From assembly GCA_036278435.1 (NCBI GenBank), contig DASULA010000165.1:1-15745 (forward strand): a stretch of DNA of 15,745 bases, read 5' to 3'. The stretch's first letter is position 1; each line of letters begins with the position of its first letter. Positions 5,884 to 13,961 of the stretch are shown one piece after another. Source of the stretch: DASULA01 sp036278435 (GTDB taxonomy: Bacteria > Actinomycetota > Actinomycetes > Mycobacteriales > DASULA01). The notes under the pieces were generated by a model, which worked only from the letters and a program-made list of their open reading frames with translations, was not told the origin of the DNA and searched no databases. The translations under genes were made by a program, and so were the position numbers.

Positions 5884-7299
5884 GTGTCTGACGAGTCCAG
5901 GGATGGCACCGCCCTCGAAACGCTGTGGGCGCACGCCATCGAGGGCCTCGCCGACAGCGCGGTCACTGCCCAGCACCGAGCCTGGCTGCGGCTGACCCGG
6001 CCGCTCGGCCTGGTCGAGGACACCGCCCTGCTGGCCGCGCCCAACGAGTTCGCCAAGGACGTGCTGGAAACCCGGCTGCGGTCGCTCATCACCACGGCAC
6101 TGAGTCATGAGCTGGGCCGGGAGATCCGGGTGGCCGTCACGGTCGAGCCGCAACCGGTTCGGGAAGCGCCGCCCCCCGGTGAGCCCGAGCGGCTGCCGCG
6201 GCAGCCGCCGCAGGCCACCTGGGCATCCGCTGGCGCGGACGCCCGGATCGCGCCGCGTACCGAACCGGCCCGGCTGAACCCGAAGTACACCTTCGACACG
6301 TTCGTCATCGGCTCCAGCAACCGGTTCGCGCACGCGGCTGCGGTCGCGGTCGCCGAGGCGCCGGCCAAGGCCTACAACCCGCTGTTCATCTACGGCGACT
6401 CCGGGCTGGGCAAGACCCACCTGCTGCACGCGATCGGGCACTACGCCCAGCGACTGTTCGCCGGGGTGCGGGTGCGCTACGTCAGCTCCGAGGAGTTCAC
6501 CAACGACTTCATCAACTCACTCCGCGACGACAAGATGCAGGCGTTCCAGCGCAGGCATCGCGATCTGGACATCCTGCTCATCGACGACATCCAGTTTCTG
6601 GAGCGGGCAGAGCGGACTCAGGAGGAGTTCTTCCACACGTTCAACACGCTGCACAACGCCAGCAAGCAGATCGTGATCACCTCCGACCGGCCGCCCAAAC
6701 AGTTGTCCACGCTGGAGGACCGGTTGCGCACCCGGTTCGAGTGGGGCCTGATCACCGACGTGCAGGCGCCGGACCTGGAGACCCGCATCGCCATCCTGCG
6801 CAAGAAGGCCGCCCAGGAACGGCTGAACGCTCCCCCGGACGTGCTGGAGTTCATCGCCAGCAAGATCCAGAGCAACATCCGGGAGCTGGAGGGGGCGCTG
6901 ATCCGGGTCACCGCGTTCGCCAGCCTCAACCGGCAGGGCGTCGACCTGACCCTGGCCGAGATCGTGCTCAAGGACCTCATCCCCGACTCGGGGGGTCCGG
7001 AGATCACGGCGGCGACCATCATGGCCGTCACCGCGGAGTACTTCAGCATCTCCATCGACGACCTGTGCGGCTCGTCGCGGAGCCGGGTACTGGTGACCGC
7101 CCGCCAGATCGCGATGTACCTGTGCCGGGAGCTGACCGACCTGTCGCTGCCCAAGATCGGGCAGAACTTCGGCGGCCGGGACCACACCACGGTCATCCAC
7201 GCGGACCGCAAGATCCGGTCGCTGATGGCCGAACGCCGGTCGATCTTCAACCAGGTCACCGAGCTGACCAACCGGATCAAGATGCGGTCACGCCAGTGA
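5884..7299 (+). CDS. dnaA: Chromosomal replication initiator protein DnaA
   Basis: DnaA is an AAA+ ATPase that binds DnaA boxes, melts oriC and recruits the helicase. The protein has 471 residues. Domain I is at about 1-85, followed by a short Pro-rich domain II at about 95-135. The AAA+ domain III carries Walker A GDSGLGKTH at 171-179, Walker B ILLIDDIQFL at 230-239, sensor 1 ITSDRPP, and the arginine-finger region RLRTRFEWGL. The DNA-binding domain IV carries GGRDHTTVIHADRKI from residue 430. Domain II is much shorter than in Streptomyces. The GTG start has GGGAGGGA about 8 bases upstream and gives the typical MSDES beginning. The open frame extends 49 codons further upstream, but only through the DnaA-box cluster. 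A near-perfect box TTGTCCACG inside the gene (6703-6711) is probably chance. Confidence 0.98.
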   Translation: MSDESRDGTALETLWAHAIEGLADSAVTAQHRAWLRLTRPLGLVEDTALLAAPNEFAKDVLETRLRSLITTALSHELGREIRVAVTVEPQPVREAPPPGEPERLPRQPPQATWASAGADARIAPRTEPARLNPKYTFDTFVIGSSNRFAHAAAVAVAEAPAKAYNPLFIYGDSGLGKTHLLHAIGHYAQRLFAGVRVRYVSSEEFTNDFINSLRDDKMQAFQRRHRDLDILLIDDIQFLERAERTQEEFFHTFNTLHNASKQIVITSDRPPKQLSTLEDRLRTRFEWGLITDVQAPDLETRIAILRKKAAQERLNAPPDVLEFIASKIQSNIRELEGALIRVTAFASLNRQGVDLTLAEIVLKDLIPDSGGPEITAATIMAVTAEYFSISIDDLCGSSRSRVLVTARQIAMYLCRELTDLSLPKIGQNFGGRDHTTVIHADRKIRSLMAERRSIFNQVTELTNRIKMRSRQ

Positions 7300-7396
7300 G
7301 GCCATCACTCACCGTCACCATCACGTCCGGCATTTCAGGTACATACCGACGATCACCACACTGCGTACACAAACGACATACCCGCTGTGCACAGTC

Positions 7397-7713
7397 TGGG
7401 GATAACTCTGTGGAAACTGTGGACAACCAGTGGACGAACCTGTGGACAACCGGCCGGTAACCAGTGGACAACGTTGTGGAGAACCAGTGGATAACCAGTG
7501 GACAGCGTGTGGACAACATGTGGATGGCCGTCGTCATCCACAGGCGACCAAAAGTTATCCCAAGGTTACCCACACACTGTCCACAGCCGGGCTGGTGCTC
7601 TGACCTGCGGAAAGGCGGGTTATCCACAGTATCCACAGCCCCGAAGACGACGACTCCCTAGATCTATTGATGAACACGAACGACAAAGACGGGCAGCGCG
7701 GTTCTGGGGATAA
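7397..7713. other. oriC: Chromosomal replication origin oriC (dnaA-dnaN spacer)
   Basis: The 450-base spacer 7300-7749 is packed with DnaA boxes. Boxes in the TGTGGACAA orientation start at 7397 (TGGGGATAA), 7409, 7418 (perfect), 7429, 7441 (perfect), 7463, 7475, 7486, 7497, 7508 (perfect) and 7519. The polarity then switches to the TTNTCCACA orientation at 7534, 7555, 7566, 7577, 7620 (TTATCCACA, perfect) and 7629, with a last reversed TGGGGATAA at 7705-7713. Most neighbours are 11-12 bases apart. A many-box origin of two opposed arrays between dnaA and dnaN is the Streptomyces-like arrangement. 7300-7396 shows nothing recognisable. Confidence 0.95.
7658..7689. other. AT-richer stretch, candidate DNA unwinding element
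   Basis: These 32 bases contain 20 A/T (about 62%), in a window that is otherwise strongly GC-rich. They lie just beyond the strongest forward DnaA boxes (7620-7637) and before dnaN. Position and composition suit the site where DnaA opens the duplex. The call rests on base composition and location only. Confidence 0.55.
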
Positions 7714-7749
7714 CCCGATCGCCAGACCGGTCAGAAGGTGAGCGGACCA

Positions 7750-8946
7750 ATGAAGTTCCGGGTCGAACGTGAGGCCCTTGCCGAGGCGGTGGCGTGGACA
7801 GCGCGTAGTCTCCCGCCGCGCCCGGCGGTGCCGGTGCTCGGCGGCGTCCTGCTGGAGGTCGAGGAGACCAGCCTGTCGGTGTCCGGCTTCGACTACGAGG
7901 TGTCGACCCAGGTCGACCTGCTCGTGCACGCCTCCAGCCCCGGCCGCACCCTGGTCAGCGGCCGACTGCTGGCCGACATCACCCGCGCCCTGCCGGCCCA
8001 GCCGGTCGAGGTGACGGTGGACGGCCCGCGGGTCACGATCAGTTGCGGCAGCGCCAGGTTCACCCTGCCCACGATGCCGGTGGAGGACTACCCGACCCTG
8101 CCGGCCATGCCCAGCACCGTCGGCACCATCCCGAGCGACCTGTTCGCCGCCGCGGTGCACCAGGTCGCGGTGGCCGCCGGACGGGACGACACCCTGCCGA
8201 TGCTCACCGGGGTCCGGATGGAGATCGACGGGGAGCGGCTCACCCTGGCGGCCACCGACCGGTACCGACTGGCCGTCCGCGAACTCACCTGGAAGCCCGA
8301 GCCGGTCGACCTGAGCCAGGCCGTACTGATCCCGGCCCGCACCCTGGCCGAGGCGGCCAAGACCCTCGCCACCGACGGGCCCGAGATCACCCTGGCACTG
8401 TCCGACGGCGGAGCCGGCGAGGGCATGATCGGTTTCGCCGGGCCGGGCCGGCGGACCACCACCCGGCTGCTGGACGCGGAGTTCCCCCGGTACCAGTCGC
8501 TGTGGCCGGCGGAGTTCTCCGGCGCCGCGGACGTCCCGGTGGCGCCACTGGTGGACGCGGTGAAGCGGGTTGCCCTGATGGCCGAGCGCGGAACCCCGGT
8601 GCGGCTGGCGTTCGAGGAGTCACAGGTCACCCTGTCCGCCGGCGGGGACGACGAGGGTCGGGCCGAGGAACGGGTCGAGGTCAGCCTGTCCGGCGATCCG
8701 ATCGCGGTCGCCTTCAACCCCGGATACCTGCTCGACGGCCTGTCCGCGCTGTCCACCGACCGGGCCGTGCTGTCGTTCACCACGTCGATCAAGCCCGCGG
8801 TGATCACCGGCCGCAACTCCGCTGACGTGCCCGACACCGACACTGACACCGGTACCGACGGACCCGCGGACACCGGATCGGGTGGCACCGGATCGGGCAG
8901 CACCGAATACCGCTACCTGCTCATGCCGGTGCGGTTGCCCGGATAG
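7750..8946 (+). CDS. dnaN: DNA polymerase III beta subunit (sliding clamp)
   Basis: DnaN forms the ring-shaped processivity clamp of the replicative polymerase. The protein has 398 residues, beginning MKFRVEREALAEAVAWTARSLP and ending in the canonical YRYLLMPVRL. All three clamp domains are covered; ATDRYRLAVREL in the middle domain is typical. Residues 358-385 are an Asp/Thr- then Gly/Ser-rich low-complexity stretch inserted just before the final strand, where most clamps have a very short turn. The ATG at 7750 is preferred over an in-frame GTG at 7738 because AAGGTGAG (7735-7742) is a good Shine-Dalgarno 7 bases before it. Its ribosome binding site is the end of the oriC spacer, and gnd follows after 45 bases. 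Confidence 0.97.
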   Translation: MKFRVEREALAEAVAWTARSLPPRPAVPVLGGVLLEVEETSLSVSGFDYEVSTQVDLLVHASSPGRTLVSGRLLADITRALPAQPVEVTVDGPRVTISCGSARFTLPTMPVEDYPTLPAMPSTVGTIPSDLFAAAVHQVAVAAGRDDTLPMLTGVRMEIDGERLTLAATDRYRLAVRELTWKPEPVDLSQAVLIPARTLAEAAKTLATDGPEITLALSDGGAGEGMIGFAGPGRRTTTRLLDAEFPRYQSLWPAEFSGAADVPVAPLVDAVKRVALMAERGTPVRLAFEESQVTLSAGGDDEGRAEERVEVSLSGDPIAVAFNPGYLLDGLSALSTDRAVLSFTTSIKPAVITGRNSADVPDTDTDTGTDGPADTGSGGTGSGSTEYRYLLMPVRLPG

Positions 8947-8991
8947 GGAACACTGGAGCGGCCACGAGGCAGCCGGCAGGAGGGGCGGAGC

Positions 8992-9903
8992 ATGGAGATC
9001 GGACTGGTCGGCCTGGGCAGGATGGGCGCCAACATGGCCGAACGGCTGCGTGGCGGCGGACACGCGGTGGTCGGGTACGACCGTTCGGCCACCGCGCCCC
9101 GCGACGTGGACACCCTGCCGGCGCTGGTGGACCGGCTGGCCGCGCCGCGGGTGGTCTGGTGCATGGTGCCGGCCGGGGAGGCGACCCGGCAGACGGTGCA
9201 CGAGCTCGGTGGCCTGCTCGCCTCCGGCGACCTGGTGGTCGACGGAGGCAACAGCAGGTACACCGACGATCAGGAACACGCCGGGCACCTCGCCGAACGC
9301 GGCGTGGGTTACCTGGACGTGGGGGTCTCCGGCGGGGTGTGGGGGCTGCGCGAGGGGTACGCGCTGATGGTCGGCGGCGACCCGGAGCACGTGGCCCGGC
9401 TCCAGCCCGCGCTCGACACGCTCAAGCCCGACGGCGACGGCGGGTACGTGCACGCCGGCCCGGTCGGGGCCGGGCACTTCACCAAGATGGTGCACAACGG
9501 CATCGAGTACGGGCTCATGCAGGCCTACGCCGAGGGCTACGAACTGCTGGCCGCGAGCCCGCTGGTGCACAACGTGGCCGAGACCGTGGCGAGCTGGCGC
9601 AGCGGCACGGTGATCAGGTCCTGGTTGCTCGACCTGCTGGCCGCCGCGTTGGCCGACGACCCCGACCTGGGCCGGGTGCCCGGTTACGCGCAGGACTCCG
9701 GGGAGGGACGGTGGACCGTCGAGGCGGCCATCGACAACGCGGTGCCGGTGCCGGTGATCTCGGCCGCGCTGTTCGCCCGGTTCGCCTCCCGGCAGCCCGA
9801 CTCGCCGGCGATGAAGGTGGTCGCCGCGCTGCGGCACCAGTTCGGCGGGCACGTGGTGGGCGGCCCCGGCTCCGGGGCAGCCCCGTCCGCACCCGCCGGC
9901 TGA
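8992..9903 (+). CDS. gnd: 6-phosphogluconate dehydrogenase, short NAD-type
   Basis: The enzyme oxidatively decarboxylates 6-phosphogluconate to ribulose 5-phosphate in the pentose phosphate pathway. Its 303 residues fit the short (about 300-residue) family rather than the 470-residue NADP enzyme. The Rossmann motif GLGRMGANM is at 7-15. Asp30 follows the second strand (GYDRS), where an acidic residue suggests preference for NAD. DGGNSRY is at 84-90, the substrate-binding segment DVGVSGGVWGL is at 109-119, and GHFTKMVHNGIEY contains the presumed catalytic Lys165 and Asn169. The ATG start has GGAGGGGCGGAG immediately upstream. The gene stops two bases before recF. Its place among replication genes is a conserved actinobacterial feature, not a local oddity. 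Confidence 0.95.
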   Translation: MEIGLVGLGRMGANMAERLRGGGHAVVGYDRSATAPRDVDTLPALVDRLAAPRVVWCMVPAGEATRQTVHELGGLLASGDLVVDGGNSRYTDDQEHAGHLAERGVGYLDVGVSGGVWGLREGYALMVGGDPEHVARLQPALDTLKPDGDGGYVHAGPVGAGHFTKMVHNGIEYGLMQAYAEGYELLAASPLVHNVAETVASWRSGTVIRSWLLDLLAAALADDPDLGRVPGYAQDSGEGRWTVEAAIDNAVPVPVISAALFARFASRQPDSPAMKVVAALRHQFGGHVVGGPGSGAAPSAPAG

Positions 9904-9905
9904 CC

Positions 9906-11063
9906 GTGTACGTCCGGCACCTGTCCGTGGTGGACTTCCGCAACTGGCCGGCCGCGGAGTTGACCTTCGAGCCCGGCCCCACCGTGCTGGTCGGGCCGAA
10001 CGGGCAGGGCAAGACCAACCTGGTCGAGGCGATCGGGTACGCGGCCACCCTGGGCAGCCACCGGGCAGCCACCGACGCACCGCTGGTCCGGCATGGCGCG
10101 GCCCGAGCGGTGGTCCGCACCGCGGTGGTCCGGGCCGGCCGGGAACTGCTGGTGGAGATCGAGATCGCCCCGGGCCGGGCGAACCGGGCCCGGCTCAACC
10201 GGGCGCCGGTACCACGGGCGCGGGAGGTGCTCGGGGTGCTGCGGACGGTGCTGTTCGCACCCGAGGACTTGGCCGTGGTCCGGGGCGACCCGGCCGAGCG
10301 CCGCCGGTTCCTGGACGACCTGCTGGCCGCCCGCACGCCCCGTTACGCCGGGGTACGGGCCGACTACGACCGGGTGCTGCGCCAGCGCAACGCCCTGTTG
10401 AAGACCTCCGGCGCGGCCCGCCGGGCGGGTTCGACCGGGGACCTGCGTACCCTCGACGTCTGGGACGGCCACCTGGCCAGGCACGGCGCCGAGCTGCTTG
10501 CCGGCCGGCTGGAGCTGGTCGCCGCGCTGGCTCCCCACGTCGGCGCGGCATACGGCGATGTGTCGAACGGGCAGGGTGCGGCCGAGGTGAGTTACGGCAG
10601 TTCACTGGGTGCGGCCTCCGAGGCGGTCCTGGAGCCGGTGCGGGGTGGCACCGGACCCGACCGTGAGGTGCTTGAGGCGGTGCTGCTGGCCGAACTGGCT
10701 CGGGTACGCGGCCAGGAGGTGGAACGCGGGGTGACCCTGGTGGGCCCGCACCGCGACGACCTGGTGCTGCACCTGTCCGGGCGGATCGCCAGGGGGTACG
10801 CCAGCCACGGCGAGTCGTGGTCCTACGCGCTGGCGCTGAAGCTGGCCGCCTACGAACTGCTGTGCGCCGACGGCGCCGAGCCGGTGCTGATCCTTGACGA
10901 CGTGTTCGCCGAACTGGACGCGGCCCGGCGCGGCCGGCTGGCGGCACTGGCGGCGAAGGCCGAGCAGGCGCTGGTCACCGCGGCGGTGGCCGAGGACGTG
11001 CCCGAGGAACTGTCCGGGGCCCGCTACGACGTGGCCGACGGGGAGGTGCGGCGTGTCCGATGA
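9906..11063 (+). CDS. recF: DNA replication and repair protein RecF
   Basis: RecF is an SMC-like ATPase that binds gapped DNA and, with RecO and RecR, loads RecA. The protein has 385 residues. Walker A GPNGQGKT is at 30-37, following the family opening YVRHLSVVDFRNW. The signature region VGPHRDDL is at about 279-286 and Walker B LILDDVFAELD is at 328-338. The GTG start is two bases after the gnd stop with no Shine-Dalgarno, so translation is probably coupled to gnd. An open frame extends upstream across gnd, but that is gnd in another frame. The stop overlaps the dciA coding sequence by 11 bases. Confidence 0.97.
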   Translation: MYVRHLSVVDFRNWPAAELTFEPGPTVLVGPNGQGKTNLVEAIGYAATLGSHRAATDAPLVRHGAARAVVRTAVVRAGRELLVEIEIAPGRANRARLNRAPVPRAREVLGVLRTVLFAPEDLAVVRGDPAERRRFLDDLLAARTPRYAGVRADYDRVLRQRNALLKTSGAARRAGSTGDLRTLDVWDGHLARHGAELLAGRLELVAALAPHVGAAYGDVSNGQGAAEVSYGSSLGAASEAVLEPVRGGTGPDREVLEAVLLAELARVRGQEVERGVTLVGPHRDDLVLHLSGRIARGYASHGESWSYALALKLAAYELLCADGAEPVLILDDVFAELDAARRGRLAALAAKAEQALVTAAVAEDVPEELSGARYDVADGEVRRVR

Positions 11064-11643
11064 GGCCGGGCCCGACGGGCCGCCCCAGTCCGAACCGGGA
11101 GCCGAACCGGAGCCGCGCGGCCCGGACCTGGCCCGGGCGGCCCTGGACGCGGCCAGGCAGGCCGCCCGCCGGCGGGCCGCGGCCCAGCCGGCTGGCCGGC
11201 GGCGGGTGGCCGGTTCGGGTGACCGACGTCGCCGCGGCGGCTACTCCGGTGCCGGTCCCGACTCGCGGGATCCGCAGCCGTTCGGAGTGCTGGTGCGCGG
11301 GCTGCTGGCCGACCGCGGCTGGGAACGGACCGCGGCCGCGGCCGGGGTGACCGCCCGCTGGCCGGAGCTGGTCGGGGCGCAGATCGCCGGGCACAGTCGC
11401 CCGGTGAGTCTGCACGACGGCGAACTGGTGGTGGAGGCCGACTCGACTGCCTGGGCCACCCAGTTGCGGCTCCTCGCGCCCCGGCTGGTGGCCCGGCTGA
11501 ACGCCGAGCTGGGGCAGCGGGGCAACGGCGGGCGACAGGGCAGCCTGGTGCGGGTGATCCGGGTGAACGGCCCGGTCGCGCCGAGCTGGCGACGGGGACC
11601 GCTGCGGGTGGTCGGCCCGGGGCCCCGGGACACCTACGGGTAG
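11053..11643 (+). CDS. dciA: DciA/DUF721 family protein
   Basis: This DUF721 (DciA-type) protein belongs to the family shown to act as the replicative helicase loader/operator in bacteria lacking DnaC or DnaI. That function is carried over from the family. The protein has 196 residues. Residues 1-75 are disordered and rich in Ala, Arg and Pro. The conserved domain at about 76-175 contains RWPELVGAQIAGHSRPVSL at 102-120 and the diagnostic ADSTAWATQLRLLAP at 129-143. GTG at 11053 is chosen because GGAGG lies 6 bases upstream, inside the end of recF. The genes overlap by 11 bases, which fits one transcript from dnaN through dciA. Confidence 0.93.
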   Translation: MSDEAGPDGPPQSEPGAEPEPRGPDLARAALDAARQAARRRAAAQPAGRRRVAGSGDRRRRGGYSGAGPDSRDPQPFGVLVRGLLADRGWERTAAAAGVTARWPELVGAQIAGHSRPVSLHDGELVVEADSTAWATQLRLLAPRLVARLNAELGQRGNGGRQGSLVRVIRVNGPVAPSWRRGPLRVVGPGPRDTYG

Positions 11644-11900
11644 CTCGGTCGGACCGCGGCCCACCGTCCGGCTGAGCGGTTCACAGGGCCGCGACCGTGC
11701 ATCCGTCACATGGGGGACCATCGGTGGACACAGTCCGGGACTCTGGTGTGGCGTCAGAGGCATACAATGCGCTGTCTGAGGGTTCCAACCCTATAGACTG
11801 GTCAGTGACCGTCGCGCGTAGGCCGCCTGAGAGCGCCGTATGCGTGTTCATCCGAACTGACCCGCCGGACCGGCGGGAGAGAGCGGCGTGGGCAGAGCCA
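11644..11900 (+). promoter_or_regulatory. gyrB leader with candidate promoter elements
   Basis: This 257-base spacer is the only sizeable gap in the rightward block apart from the origin. It holds two good -10 hexamers, TACAAT (11763-11768) and TAGACT (11794-11799), but neither has a convincing -35 at 16-18 bases. Between them lies an inverted repeat AGGGTT-CC-AACCCT (11779-11792), and CTCTG/CAGAG arms flank the first (11741-11745, 11755-11759). gyrB promoters in actinomycetes are known to respond to supercoiling, so an independent gyrBA promoter here is likely. The exact start is not resolved. Confidence 0.5.
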
Positions 11901-13835
11901 GTGGCTTCGAAGAATCCGAACACCTACAGCGCGAGTTCCATCACCGTCCTGGAGGGGCTGGAGGCGGTACGCAAGCGTCCGGGCATGTACATCGGCTCGA
12001 CCGGTGAGCGCGGGCTGCACCACCTGGTTCAGGAGGTGGTGGACAACTCCGTGGACGAGGCACTGGCCGGGGTCTGCGACCACATCGTGGTGACCCTGCT
12101 CAAGGACGGCGGGGTGCGGGTCGAGGACAACGGCCGCGGCATCCCGGAGGACCGCCACCCGGTGGAGAAGCGGCCGGCGGTGGAGGTGGTCCTGACCACC
12201 CTGCACGCCGGCGGCAAGTTCGACGGCAAGTCCTACGCGGTGTCCGGCGGCCTGCACGGGGTCGGGCTCTCGGTGGTCAACGCCCTGTCCAACCGGCTGG
12301 AGGTGCGGATCAGTCGGGACGGGCACGTGTGGACCCAGTCCTACGAGATGACCCGCCCGGCCGGACCGCTGCACCGGGGTGAGACGACCCGGCTGACCGG
12401 CACAACGGTCACCTTCTGGGCCGACCCGACGATCTTCGAGACCACCACCTACTCGTTCGAGACGCTGTCCCGGCGGTTGCAGGAGATGGCGTTCCTCAAC
12501 CGCGGTCTGCGGATCGAACTGCACGACGAGCGCAACGGCGAGCCCAGCGAGATCGTCTACGAGTACAAGGGTGGCATCGAGGACTTCGTCCGGCACCTGA
12601 ACGCCACCAAGGAGGCCATCCACCGGTCGGTGATCGGGTTCACCGTGGACGGCGAGGGCATCGCGGTGGAGATCGCGATGCAGTGGAACGCCAGCTTCGG
12701 CGAGAGCGTGTACACGTTCGCCAACACGATCAACACCCACGAGGGCGGCACCCACGAGGAGGGTTTCCGGGCCTCGCTGACCAAGGTCGTCAACGACTAC
12801 GCGATCGACAAGAAGCTGCTCAAGGAGAAGGACGACCGGCTGACCGGGGACGACATCCGGGAGGGGCTGGCCGCGATCGTGTCGGTGAAGCTGGCCAACC
12901 CGCAGTTCGAGGGCCAGACCAAGACCAAGCTCGGCAACACCGAGGCCAAGTCGTTCGTGCAGAAGGCGTGCAACGACTGGTTGGCCGACTGGCTGGAGCG
13001 CAACCCGGGCGAGGCCAAGGTCATCATCACCAAGGCCAGTGCGGCCGCCCGGGCCCGCAAGGCCGCCCAGGAGGCCCGCAAGCTGGCCCGCCGCAAGGGC
13101 CTGCTGGACGTGGGTTCGCTGCCCGGCAAGCTGGCCGACTGCCGGTCCACCGATCCGCGCGAGAGCGAACTGTACATTGTGGAGGGTGACAGTGCCGGTG
13201 GGTCGGCCAAGTCCGGCCGGGACTCGCTCTTCCAGGCCATCCTGCCGATCCGCGGCAAGATCATCAACGTGGAGAAGGCGCGCATCGACCGGGTGCTGAA
13301 GAACAACGAGGTGCAGTCGCTGATCACCGCGCTGGGCACCGGCATCCACGACGACTTCGACATCGGCAAGCTGCGGTACCACAAGATCGTGCTGATGGCC
13401 GACGCCGACGTGGACGGCCAGCACATCCGCACCCTGCTGCTCACCCTGCTGTTCCGGTTCATGCGGCCGTTGATCGAGGCCGGTCACGTGTTCCTGGCCC
13501 AGCCCCCGCTGTACAAGATCAAGTGGCAGCGCGAGGTGCCCGCCTACGCCTACTCCGACCGGGAGCGGGACGGGTTGCTCACCGCCGGCCTGGAGGCCGG
13601 CCGGAAACTGCCCAAGGGGGAGGGCATCCAGCGCTACAAGGGTCTCGGCGAGATGAACGCCAAGGAACTCTGGGAGACCACCATGGACCCGGCCACCCGG
13701 GTGCTGCTGCGGGTCACCCTGGACGACGCGGCCACCGCTGATGAGTTGTTCTCTGTGCTGATGGGCGAGGATGTGCAGGCTCGGCGGGAGTTCATCACCC
13801 GCAACGCCAAGGGCGTCCGGTTCCTGGACGTGTGA
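11901..13835 (+). CDS. gyrB: DNA gyrase subunit B
   Basis: GyrB is the ATPase subunit of gyrase, which introduces negative supercoils. The protein has 644 residues. The GHKL ATPase domain shows EVVDNSVDEAL (Glu45, Asn49), DNGRGIP and GGLHGVGLSVVNALS. The TOPRIM domain shows EGDSAGGSAKSGRD from Glu428 and the metal-binding DADVD at 501-505. The end YKGLGEMNAKELWETTMDP, then RNAKGVRFLDV, is complete. There is no intein and no proteobacterial insertion. The start is not certain. GTG at 11901 gives a family-like N-terminus (MASKNPNTYSASSITVLEGLEAV), but its Shine-Dalgarno is weak; the good GGGAGAGAG lies about 20 bases upstream and is better placed for an out-of-frame GTG at 11888. gyrA follows after 126 bases. 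Confidence 0.97.
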   Translation: MASKNPNTYSASSITVLEGLEAVRKRPGMYIGSTGERGLHHLVQEVVDNSVDEALAGVCDHIVVTLLKDGGVRVEDNGRGIPEDRHPVEKRPAVEVVLTTLHAGGKFDGKSYAVSGGLHGVGLSVVNALSNRLEVRISRDGHVWTQSYEMTRPAGPLHRGETTRLTGTTVTFWADPTIFETTTYSFETLSRRLQEMAFLNRGLRIELHDERNGEPSEIVYEYKGGIEDFVRHLNATKEAIHRSVIGFTVDGEGIAVEIAMQWNASFGESVYTFANTINTHEGGTHEEGFRASLTKVVNDYAIDKKLLKEKDDRLTGDDIREGLAAIVSVKLANPQFEGQTKTKLGNTEAKSFVQKACNDWLADWLERNPGEAKVIITKASAAARARKAAQEARKLARRKGLLDVGSLPGKLADCRSTDPRESELYIVEGDSAGGSAKSGRDSLFQAILPIRGKIINVEKARIDRVLKNNEVQSLITALGTGIHDDFDIGKLRYHKIVLMADADVDGQHIRTLLLTLLFRFMRPLIEAGHVFLAQPPLYKIKWQREVPAYAYSDRERDGLLTAGLEAGRKLPKGEGIQRYKGLGEMNAKELWETTMDPATRVLLRVTLDDAATADELFSVLMGEDVQARREFITRNAKGVRFLDV

Positions 13836-13961
13836 GGTCCACCCGCGCCGCGTCGATGAGTGGAACGTGACCGCAGGTCCGCCGGACCGCCACCCGGCCC
13901 GTGCCGCCGGCGGGTGCGGCCGGGGCACCGAGGTCTGACCATGTGAAGGGAATGCCGAGCT

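Noticed and set aside
6703..6711. TTGTCCACG, a near-perfect DnaA box inside dnaA
   Set aside because: It is a single isolated site with one mismatch in coding sequence encoding a normal stretch of the AAA+ domain; no cluster surrounds it.
9159..9905. Open frame upstream of recF that would add 249 residues
   Set aside because: It is gnd read in another frame, Arg/Gly/Ala-rich without motifs. The RecF family N-terminus begins at 9906.
8620..10080. 486-codon open frame on the minus strand opposite dnaN, gnd and recF
   Set aside because: It is the antisense shadow of well-identified genes, with a Pro/Arg/His-rich product lacking any domain.
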